The position numbers were made by a program, and so were the translations under genes. From contig JAKIWS010000007.1 in NCBI GenBank assembly GCA_022749895.1, positions 1-64,000 of the forward strand: DNA of 64,000 bases, written 5' to 3'. The stretch comes from Thermoplasmata archaeon. Lineage in GTDB: Archaea; Thermoplasmatota; Thermoplasmata; Lutacidiplasmatales; UBA184. The notes beneath the pieces were generated by a model that saw only the letters and a list, made by a program, of their open reading frames with translations, ran no database searches and was not told the origin of the DNA. Every line of letters starts with the position of its first letter. Within the stretch, counting starts at the first letter, position 1. Positions 58,292-64,000 of the stretch are shown here, in pieces.

Positions 58292-60118
58292 CTAGTCGTA
58301 CCGGTATTTCTCGACCGCCTTGCGGTAGAGCGGTTTCCAGAGGAGTTCATTGAGCGCCACGACCACGATGATGAAGGTGAAGAGCGACGCCACGACCAGC
58401 GCCTGGCCCCCTGGGGAGGTCGTGCCGATGTTGAGGAGCTCCCCGACGCCGAGCGTCCGGCAGCCGCTCGCGATCTTGCCGCAGGCGAACGGTAGATATT
58501 CCGCGATGATCAACGTGTTCCACCCTCCTCCGAACGCCGTGATCGATCCCGTGAGCAGCGCTGGTAGGACCGCCGGAAGGAGCACCTTCCGGTAGTAGAG
58601 CCAGCGCGAGAGCCCGAAGGCTTGGGCCGCCTCGTCGAGGTCGGGGGGAATGCTTCGGAGGCCCGAGAGGATGTTGAAGAACAGGTACCAGATCATCCCG
58701 GTCAACAGGACCAGGATCGCGACCCCTTCGAACCCGATGTACGCCAGGATGGTGATCACGAACAGCGGGAACAGCACCGTCGCCGGGACCGACGCGACGA
58801 CTTCGACGACGGGCAGGCCGACCTTGTAGAGCCCGGGTCGCCGCACGAGATAGACGGCGAGCGGCAGCGCGATCGCGAGAGAGAGCAGGTACGCCAGCAC
58901 GACCCGTCCGAACGACAGCACCGCGGCGAGGGGGAGTAGCCGGATCTTGGCGAGGGTGTCCGGCGGGATCGGCGCCGCGAGCACGACGTAGATGGCGGCC
59001 CCGGCGGCGATGAGCATCAGCCACACCAGGACGAGCGCCCCCCCGAGGACGGAGTAGTTGAACGCGGTCTTGGCGAGCGGACGCTCCTTGGCGCGGATCG
59101 GGCGCATCGTGTACGACGCGAGGCCGACGAACGGCACCGAGACCCGGGTCACCCCGGTCCGGAATCCGCGGGCGACGAACCCGGCCGCCCGTCGCAGCGG
59201 CCTCGGCGTCGTTCGCGTTTGGAGGGCCTCGCCCGCCCCGCTGGGCGCGCTGTCGTAGCGGTACTTCTCGGCGCGCCGTCCGAGCGGCCTCCAGACGAAC
59301 AGGTCGAGCGCCGCGATCAACATGATCAGGAGGAGGAGGCCCGCGTAGAGCGCGCCCGTCGCGTGGGCTTGGGCCGCGTAGAGGAGAAAGCTCCCGATCC
59401 CCGGGAGGGCGTGCGAGCCTTGCGACGTGGCGATGAACTCGGCGGCGACGAGGAAGTACCATCCGGCGGTCCAGGAAAGGACGGAATTGTAGACGAGACG
59501 GTTGATGGTCGCCGGAAACAGGACGCGGCGGACCCGGAGCAGACCACGCACCTGGAACGTGTCCGCCGCCTCCTTGAGCTCGGCCGGGAGCGACTTCAGC
59601 GATTCGTACACGCCGAAGGCCATGTTCCAGGACATCGACGTGAAGATCAGAAAGATCGAGGCGAGGTTCGGTCCCAGGACGGAGCCCGCGCCGGGAAAGC
59701 CGACGAAGAAGGTGATCGCAATGGGGAAGAATCCGAGGATCGGAACCGACTGGAGGATATCGAGAACCGGGACCAGAACCCGCTCCCCGGTCTTCCGGGT
59801 CGCGGCGAAGTAGCCGTAGCCGAAGGCGAACAGGAGCGAGAGTCCGTACGCGGCCAGCATGCGCACGAACGAGTAGAGGAGGTCGACGGCCGCCGTCGGG
59901 AGCGCGGATTCGGTCGCGCCGAGGGCCGTCGTTCCGGCGAGCGTCAGCAGCACCGGTGTTCCGAGCACCGCGGCCCACGCCCCGAGGCCGCGCGGGCGCA
60001 GTGCGAACGAGGGCCGGGCTTCGGCGGCCGGGGGGGTCGCTACCGTCGGGGGAGTTCCATCGTGGCGCCGAGCGGTCGCCGTCGTCCCGGTCGATTCGGC
60101 CCGGCGCTGCCGCCACAT
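58292..60118 (-). CDS. Fused tandem ABC permease (NitT/TauT type)
   Basis: A 608-aa membrane protein made of two permease domains. Each half has about six helices and an EAA loop (EAADTFQVRGLLRVRRVLFPA in the first, EAAQAFGLSRWLYYRKVLLPAVLPA in the second). Each half also ends in the same type of tail (RRAEKYRYD near residue 290 and KAVEKYRYD at the end), showing an internal duplication. A single chain can therefore replace the permease dimer. This matches the archaeal COG4986-type permease that occurs with a TauB-like ATPase and no periplasmic binding protein. The first ~45 residues are a Thr/Pro-rich cytoplasmic extension. Start ATG 60118. Confidence 0.9.
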   Translation of the reverse strand: MWRQRRAESTGTTATARRHDGTPPTVATPPAAEARPSFALRPRGLGAWAAVLGTPVLLTLAGTTALGATESALPTAAVDLLYSFVRMLAAYGLSLLFAFGYGYFAATRKTGERVLVPVLDILQSVPILGFFPIAITFFVGFPGAGSVLGPNLASIFLIFTSMSWNMAFGVYESLKSLPAELKEAADTFQVRGLLRVRRVLFPATINRLVYNSVLSWTAGWYFLVAAEFIATSQGSHALPGIGSFLLYAAQAHATGALYAGLLLLIMLIAALDLFVWRPLGRRAEKYRYDSAPSGAGEALQTRTTPRPLRRAAGFVARGFRTGVTRVSVPFVGLASYTMRPIRAKERPLAKTAFNYSVLGGALVLVWLMLIAAGAAIYVVLAAPIPPDTLAKIRLLPLAAVLSFGRVVLAYLLSLAIALPLAVYLVRRPGLYKVGLPVVEVVASVPATVLFPLFVITILAYIGFEGVAILVLLTGMIWYLFFNILSGLRSIPPDLDEAAQAFGLSRWLYYRKVLLPAVLPALLTGSITAFGGGWNTLIIAEYLPFACGKIASGCRTLGVGELLNIGTTSPGGQALVVASLFTFIIVVVALNELLWKPLYRKAVEKYRYD

Positions 60119-60284
60119 TCCGCATCCCCCGGCATGGGTCGCAATCGGTAGGACCGCTTCGCGGTATATCGTCCTTGACCTCGATTCCGTTCCCGCGTCG
60201 CGTCCCTCGCCCGGCCCCCGTCGCCGCGGTTGCCCCGCGTCGAACCGTGCTCGGCGCGCGGTCGGGGCCGGCGTGCCGCGGCAG

Positions 60285-60293
60285 GTTTATGTG
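60285..60293 (+). promoter_or_regulatory. TATA-like box for the tRNA-Gln/tRNA-Leu tandem
   Basis: GTTTATGTG lies 25-33 nt before the mature 5' end of tRNA-Gln. No other AT-rich element separates the two tRNA genes, so one primary transcript may carry both and possibly the downstream phosphatase. Confidence 0.5.
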
Positions 60294-60317
60294 TCCTGCA
60301 AAGCTCCCATCGACTGT

Positions 60318-60424
60318 AGCCCCGTAGTGTAGTGGCCAATCATGCGAGACTCTGGATCTCGCGACGCAGGTTCGAACGCTCCGAGGCCGCGCGACCTCGG
60401 TGGCCGGAACTCCTGCCGGGGCTA
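60318..60424 (+). tRNA. tRNA-Gln (CTG) with a 34-nt intron in the T-loop
   Basis: Acceptor AGCCCCG (60318-60324) pairs with CGGGGCT (60417-60423), discriminator A. The anticodon stem CGAGA/TCTCG encloses loop CTCTGGA (anticodon CTG). T-stem GCAGG (60366-60370) pairs with CCTGC (60412-60416), but the T-loop is 41 nt. Removing 60377-60410 leaves the canonical loop TTCGAAT and a 73-nt tRNA. The junction forms a bulge-helix-bulge: outer helix is the T-stem, 3' bulge ACT (60409-60411), 4-bp helix TTCG/CGGA (one wobble), 5' bulge AAC (60375-60377), then inner helix GCT/GGC and CCGAGG/CCTCGG. Intron position 59/60 is non-canonical. Confidence 0.9.
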
Positions 60425-60457
60425 CTCGGGCTCAACCACAGCGCGACGGATCAAAGT

Positions 60458-60602
60458 GCGGGGGTGCTCCAGCTCGGCCAAGCCGCCCGGTCTCCCGGGC
60501 GGGGCCTCCGAGGCAGGGCTTAGAACCCTGTTGCTTAGGGCATGCGCCGGTTCAAAGGGAGCGCGGCCCGCCGCCGCGTTCCGGAGACTCCGGCCCCCCG
60601 CA
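60458..60602 (+). tRNA. tRNA-Leu (TAG) with two introns, in the D-loop and T-loop
   Basis: Acceptor GCGGGGG (60458-60464) pairs perfectly with CCCCCGC (60595-60601), discriminator A. Anticodon stem CAGGG/CCCTG encloses CTTAGAA (anticodon TAG), followed by a long class II variable arm. Intron 1 (60482-60508, 27 nt) lies after A21: outer CTC/GAG, 3' bulge TCC, 4-bp GGCC/GGCC, 5' bulge AAG, inner CCGCCCGG/CCGGGCGG. Intron 2 (60557-60588, 32 nt) lies at 59/60 in the T-loop: T-stem GCCGG/CCGGC, bulges ACT and AAG, central helix TTCA/GGAG (three pairs, one A-G mismatch), inner GGAGCGCGG/CCGCGTTCC. Removal gives an 86-nt tRNA with loop TTCAAAT. Confidence 0.88.
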
Positions 60603-60619
60603 TCCGCCGCCCCCCCGCT

Positions 60620-61549
60620 ATGAACCGACCGGTGCGGTTGCCCGACGGGGCGTCGTGGGAGATTCTTCCTCCCTCGGCCATCCTCCGTCTGGAACCCGAG
60701 GGCGCCGACCAACTGCTCGACCGGCTCGAAGCTGGCGTTCCGATCGCTCCGGCACTTGCCGAGATACCCAAGGTTTCGGACGGCACCGCCTACGTCTTCG
60801 GCGACACCCACGGCGACTGGCGCTCGACCGAGGCCGCGGTCGCGCGGTTTTTGCCGGCGCCGCTCACCGACTTCTTGGTCGGACTCGGCGACTACGTCGA
60901 CCGCGCCCCGGACGATTGCGCTCAGGGCTCGGTGGCGAACGCGCTCTTTCTCCTCCAGCTCGCGGCCCAATTCCCCGGTCGCGTCCTCTTAGTGAAGGGC
61001 AACCACGAAATGCATCGGATCCTGCCGGTACTTCCGCACGACCTCGACGAAGAGGTCGACACCCTCTGGGGCCCGGACATCCGGCGCTACGCCCGGATCG
61101 CGGCTCTCCTCGAGCGGGGTCCGCTCGCCGCGGTCACCGACTCGGGGGCCTACCTCGCTCACGCCGGCTTTCCGCGGAACGGGAAGGGGGCCGACGTGCG
61201 GGCCGGCTTCGAGCGGTTGACCGAGGAACAGGTCGTGGACGTCGTGTGGGGCGAGAGTGGCGCCTCGCGTTCCCACCGGGGGGTGTCCGTCCCGTTCACC
61301 GAGCGCGAGCTCAAGGAGTTCCTCACACACGTCGGCGCGAGCGTCTTCGTGCGGGGCCACGACCCGGATCTGGCCGGACGCTCGGTCTTCGATGACCGCT
61401 GCCTGACCCTCCACACGAGCCGGATTCACGAACGGTTCGGAGGGGTCCTGCTGGCCCGGGTCCCGCTCGATACCCGGGTCCGGCATGTCGCGGACCTCAC
61501 GATCGAGCACCTCGAGACCGAGGGAAGGGAGTACCCGGCCCCCGACTGA
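60620..61549 (+). CDS. PPP-family serine/threonine protein phosphatase
   Basis: A 309-aa metallophosphoesterase of the eukaryote-like PPP type. The metal motifs are GDTHGDW (residues 61-67), GDYVDRAPDD (90-99) and KGNHEMHR (126-133), with further His ligands in LAHAGFP and VRGHDPD. It removes phosphate from Ser/Thr residues in archaea that have PPP enzymes. The frame is open upstream through the tRNA-Leu 3' part, but ATG 60620, 17 nt after the tRNA, gives a normal N-terminus (MNRPVRLPDGASWEILPPS). Confidence 0.88.
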   Translation: MNRPVRLPDGASWEILPPSAILRLEPEGADQLLDRLEAGVPIAPALAEIPKVSDGTAYVFGDTHGDWRSTEAAVARFLPAPLTDFLVGLGDYVDRAPDDCAQGSVANALFLLQLAAQFPGRVLLVKGNHEMHRILPVLPHDLDEEVDTLWGPDIRRYARIAALLERGPLAAVTDSGAYLAHAGFPRNGKGADVRAGFERLTEEQVVDVVWGESGASRSHRGVSVPFTERELKEFLTHVGASVFVRGHDPDLAGRSVFDDRCLTLHTSRIHERFGGVLLARVPLDTRVRHVADLTIEHLETEGREYPAPD

Positions 61550-61629
61550 ACGGCGGGCTCCGGCGCCGGGCGGGCGGCACCCGTTTCCGAGTGGTCCGTC
61601 GAGCCGAGGGGCGGGAGTCCGACGCCCGC

Positions 61630-62205
61630 TCAGTCCGGCGCGGGCGCGCCGAAACTCTTCCGCTCGGCGCGGAGGACATCGTCGGCCGTCGAGCAACCCG
61701 CGTAGTCGTTGAGCAGCTGCCGGTTCAATGTGAGGAACGAGGCCACGCCGTGTACGCGTTCGCCCAGTTCCGCGGCGCCGGCGAGATCGCCCACGATGTA
61801 CCGCGCCCCCGCGAAGGCTTCCGCCGTGTTCAGTTGACCGAGGCGGCCGTAGTGCTGCGCGTTGCCGGCGAACAGCCACGGGAGACGACGGCGGGGCGCT
61901 CGGGCAGCGCCGGCGTCGGCTTGGGTAGGGAATCCACCGCGGGCCCAAAGCCGGTTCCACGAACAGTCGATGGCCGCGAAGCCGCCCCGCCGCGCGATCC
62001 CGCCGTCGGCGGCGCTCAGCGGATCGTTCGCGTACGGGTCGAGCAGGATCGCCCGCCCCCGGGAGCCAGCGAGCGGCCGCGCGAGCCCGAGCCGCAGTAG
62101 CTGGCGCCCGGTGCACGCCTTGGGATGGTCTTCGCCCGCGACGATGAGGAGGAGGGGAATCCGACCGTCAGGCGAGGGGTTGCGCGTACTCGCGGAAGAG
62201 GGCAT
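61630..62205 (-). CDS. tsr3: Tsr3-type SSU rRNA aminocarboxypropyltransferase (DUF367)
   Basis: A 191-aa protein of the Tsr3 family, which transfers the 3-amino-3-carboxypropyl group of SAM to a modified pseudouridine in small-subunit rRNA. Family signatures are DHPKACTGRQLLRLGLA, ILLDPYANDPLSAADG, AAIDCSWNRLW, RRLPWLFAGNAQHYGRLGQLNTAEAFAGA and FLTLNRQLLNDYAGC. Its start (ATG 62205) overlaps the 3' end of the aldolase gene by 38 nt and no better start exists downstream, so it is read from the same transcript. Confidence 0.9.
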   Translation of the reverse strand: MPSSASTRNPSPDGRIPLLLIVAGEDHPKACTGRQLLRLGLARPLAGSRGRAILLDPYANDPLSAADGGIARRGGFAAIDCSWNRLWARGGFPTQADAGAARAPRRRLPWLFAGNAQHYGRLGQLNTAEAFAGARYIVGDLAGAAELGERVHGVASFLTLNRQLLNDYAGCSTADDVLRAERKSFGAPAPD

Positions 62206-63148
62206 GGAGCTCCCGGGTCAGCGTCAGCGCCTCCAGGCGAGGCCGCTGCCAGAGGTTTCTCCCAAAGATGATCCCGGTCGCCCCCGCGTCCATCGAGTGC
62301 CGGACCTTGCCGAGCAGTTCGCCGTCGGCGACCTTTTCGCCGCCCGAAACGAGAACCAGCGCCCGACCCGCGCTCGCCACGACCTTGCGGAACGCCGCCT
62401 CCGGCGTGAGGTCCAACATGTTGTACGGCGGCGGGCTCTCCTTGTCCTTCTCGGAGCGCACCGGATAGTTCAGCTTCACAATGTCCGCACCGAGCTCGAG
62501 CGCGACGCGGGCCGCATAGTCGATGGCGTACAGACTCTCTTTACCGCCTTTCTTTGCGACCGCCTCGCCCCGCGGGTACGCCCAAACGATCACCGGCATC
62601 CCGAGCCGCTCGGCGTCCTGGCGCACGTCGAGGAACTGGCGGAAATCCCGGTCCTGAGCCGGGGATCCCACGTAGACGGTGTAGCCCACAGCGTCGGCGC
62701 CCAGGCGTACCGCATCCTCGACCGTGCCCGTGAGCGAGCTGAACGACTGGGCATCGGACGGGATCGCGGTCTTGCCGTTCAACTTGAGGATCAGGGGGAC
62801 GGTGCCGGCAAAGTCGTGGCCGTACTTCTCCGCGAGGCCGATGTGGAGCGCGATCGCCGAGAAGTGGCCGTCGTGGGCCAGCTGGTACTGGTACTCCGGG
62901 TTCAACGCCTCCGGATTCTCGAAGAAATCGACGGGCCCGTGTTCCAGCCCCTGGTCGATCGGAAGCACCAGGAGCGTTCCGCCCCCCGGCCCGTAGTCGT
63001 AGAGAAGGCGCTTCAGTCGGGTCCGCTTACCGGGCGATAGTCCGAGGTCGCTCAAGCGGGGTCGCATCACCCGCGGACCGCGCGAGGGGGGGACCTCGGC
63101 CGCCAACGACGCGACGCTGGGGGACGTTCGCGCACCCGGTTCGGACAT
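62168..63148 (-). CDS. fba: Class I fructose-1,6-bisphosphate aldolase, archaeal type
   Basis: A 326-aa DhnA/FbaB-family TIM-barrel aldolase. LLVLPIDQGLEHGPVDFF is the family N-terminus, and GTVEDAVRLGADAVGYTVYVGS and VIVWAYPRGEAVAKKG follow. The Schiff-base Lys is in ADIVKLNYPVR, and the phosphate-binding LVSGGEKVAD and GATGIIFGRNLWQR are present. ATG 63148 is preceded at 9 nt by GAGGAGA, which decides the start over TTG 63169. The first ~45 residues are a non-conserved extension. It acts in glycolysis and gluconeogenesis. Confidence 0.93.
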   Translation of the reverse strand: MSEPGARTSPSVASLAAEVPPSRGPRVMRPRLSDLGLSPGKRTRLKRLLYDYGPGGGTLLVLPIDQGLEHGPVDFFENPEALNPEYQYQLAHDGHFSAIALHIGLAEKYGHDFAGTVPLILKLNGKTAIPSDAQSFSSLTGTVEDAVRLGADAVGYTVYVGSPAQDRDFRQFLDVRQDAERLGMPVIVWAYPRGEAVAKKGGKESLYAIDYAARVALELGADIVKLNYPVRSEKDKESPPPYNMLDLTPEAAFRKVVASAGRALVLVSGGEKVADGELLGKVRHSMDAGATGIIFGRNLWQRPRLEALTLTRELHALFREYAQPLA

Positions 63149-63221
63149 CGAAAATCTCTCCTCGGCCAAGTAGCCGAGTTCGGCATTTAACGGTTGGTTT
63201 GCCTCCGAAGTTGGCCGTCAG

Positions 63222-63256
63222 AAAAAAAGGGGAGGGCGGGGGGGGCCGCCCTCCCC
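63222..63256 (-). terminator. Hairpin plus T-run terminator
   Basis: On the minus strand an 11-bp perfect GC hairpin (GGGGAGGGCGG and CCGCCCTCCCC, 63229-63239 with 63246-63256, six-nt loop) is followed directly by seven T (63222-63228). It lies about 50 nt after the stop of the secreted-protein gene (63308). The form is that of a bacterial intrinsic terminator; archaeal RNA polymerase also terminates at T-runs. Confidence 0.7.
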
Positions 63257-63307
63257 AGAGGGGGTCGATGGGTGGTCGAAGGGTTTGGTCCTCGAAGCGC
63301 CGCTCCT

Positions 63308-63772
63308 TTACGGCGCGAGCACCGCCACCGAGGTCGTCGCGGTCATTTGGGTGCTGGGGAAGTACACGTGCACCGTCGTCGGGTAGACGCCCGGACCCTG
63401 CGCCATGCAGCTGACCTGCGGGAGGGAGACGGTCATGCAGCCCGAGGGGAGCGCTGTGTAGAAGAACGCCACCGGGGTCATGCAGACCGCGCTCGGTCCG
63501 CTCTTGTGGAACAGCACCTGCGTCTGGAGCTGGATGTGCTGCCCCATGCGGAGCACGGGCGGGTTGGCGACCAGGGCGACCGTGACCGTGCAGGTCGCGC
63601 TCGGGCCGACCGAGTGCGAGCCGGAGATCGCCAGGTTCGACGGGAGGCCCTTGAGCGCCGCCGACTGGGAGACCGGGCTCGCGTGCGCCGCCGGGATCAA
63701 AGTCAACGAGACCCCGACCACCATCAGGAACGCGAGGCCGGTCGCGCCGCGGACGAGCAGGCGGGAGCTCAT
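63308..63772 (-). CDS. Small secreted protein with signal peptide
   Basis: A 154-aa exported protein. The signal peptide is about residues 1-32 (GATGLAFLMVVGVSLTLIPAAHA then SPVSQ). The mature part is a beta-rich domain (ATCTVTVALVANPPVLRMGQ, ending QMTATTSVAVLAP) with four cysteines, which could form two disulfides. It resembles an immunoglobulin-like sandwich; the family is not recognised. ATG 63772 overlaps the stop of the upstream Cys protein (ATGA). Followed by a strong terminator. Confidence 0.7.
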   Translation of the reverse strand: MSSRLLVRGATGLAFLMVVGVSLTLIPAAHASPVSQSAALKGLPSNLAISGSHSVGPSATCTVTVALVANPPVLRMGQHIQLQTQVLFHKSGPSAVCMTPVAFFYTALPSGCMTVSLPQVSCMAQGPGVYPTTVHVYFPSTQMTATTSVAVLAP

Positions 63773-63990
63773 GCGCGGCCCCCGAACGGCAGCAGGGTCC
63801 GCTGGAGGAAGGTCAAGGGGCGGGGTCGGGAGCGGCCCGCGACCGCGTCCTCCGATCCCCGCTCCTGTAGCTCGAGCTGGCCCCGGGCTCCAAGGACTCC
63901 GTCGGCAAGGCTTTCACCCTCGTTGCAGAGGTTGTTGCCGGCGCGTAGGCAGGAGCGGCATCCACGGACGTGGATGTCCCAGCTGAGCAT
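63769..63990 (-). CDS. Small Cys-rich protein upstream of the secreted protein
   Basis: A 73-aa protein. The N-terminus MLSWDIHVRGCRSCLRAGNN followed by LCNEGE has three cysteines in a C-x2-C-x7-C arrangement; the rest is charged and ends LTFLQRTLLPFGGRA. GGAGG lies five nt before ATG 63990, a good ribosome binding site. Its stop overlaps the secreted-protein start by 4 nt, so the pair is translationally coupled. Function unknown. Confidence 0.6.
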   Translation of the reverse strand: MLSWDIHVRGCRSCLRAGNNLCNEGESLADGVLGARGQLELQERGSEDAVAGRSRPRPLTFLQRTLLPFGGRA

Positions 63991-64000
63991 GGCGTCCTCC

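Noticed and set aside
60318-60602. Split or permuted tRNA interpretation of the tandem
   Set aside because: Both 5' and 3' halves lie in normal order within one transcript-sized unit with matching bulge-helix-bulge junctions, so introns are the simpler reading.
60542-60619. In-frame N-terminal extension of the phosphatase to ATG 60542
   Set aside because: It lies inside the 3' half of tRNA-Leu and its intron; ATG 60620 gives the family-like N-terminus.

Overview
The window comes from a GC-rich archaeon, most likely a mesophilic (soil, sediment or groundwater type) member of the Thermoplasmata/Thermoplasmatota. Archaeal markers seen directly are EF-1alpha with ribosomal protein S10, proteasome alpha, membrane-anchored LonB, aMBF1, archaetidylserine synthase/decarboxylase, archaeal dihydroneopterin aldolase, archaeal class I aldolase, Tsr3, NadM, and leaderless genes with TATA-like boxes 25-35 nt before the start. 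A tricorn-factor-type M1 aminopeptidase and Kelch/PKD surface proteins fit Thermoplasmata. Order-level placement is inference.

Layout. 1-8 kb: the 5' end of dnaJ, a SAM hydrolase, a stand-alone RAM domain, an MFS transporter, citrate synthase, and a minus-strand run EF-1alpha > S10 > archaetidylserine decarboxylase > synthase > MptD. 8-14 kb: methyltransferase, thioesterase, aMBF1, argF, a thiolase/DUF35 pair, a small Cys3His protein and tRNA-Phe. 14-22 kb: topoisomerase I, a creatininase-family enzyme, uvrA-uvrC and convergent psmA. 22-30 kb: a COG2108-type radical SAM protein, folD with a small Cys protein, lonB with a Cys protein, nadM, a Cys/Met PLP enzyme, tRNA-Thr and vapBC. 30-43 kb: a DsbA-like protein, a double-CDGSH protein, GNAT, M1 aminopeptidase, a Kelch/PKD surface protein, an ABC ATPase with an in-frame stop, small membrane proteins, cyclophilin and an RNase H-fold protein. 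43-56 kb is accessory in character: a secreted Kelch protein flanked by a 20-bp repeat, LURP-one, CBS, DoxX, a histidine kinase/response regulator pair with a degenerate receiver, a second Cys3His protein, enzymes of unknown role and a RelBE-type pair. 56-64 kb: tRNA-Ala, a NitT/TauT-like ABC system, tandem tRNA-Gln and tRNA-Leu, a PPP-family phosphatase, tsr3, class I aldolase and a secreted protein pair.

The most striking feature is the tRNA-Gln(CTG)/tRNA-Leu(TAG) tandem at 60318-60602. Neither gene folds as a contiguous cloverleaf. Both become canonical if a 34-nt and a 32-nt insert are removed from the T-loop at the same place (59/60), and a further 27-nt insert from the tRNA-Leu D-loop (21/22). 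Each junction can be drawn as a bulge-helix-bulge with 3-nt bulges and a 4-position central helix, the archaeal splicing endonuclease substrate. The other three tRNAs in the window have no introns.

A second theme is genes whose conserved N-terminus runs upstream of any ATG/GTG/TTG (lonB, an MDR reductase, vapC), with ACG or CTG at the expected start. A third is familiar enzymes with altered key residues: FolD Lys to Gln, OTC HCLP to HDLP, a thiolase without the usual Cys, a DsbA-like protein with SPHC, and UvrC without its C-terminal HhH region. All alignments were made by eye.
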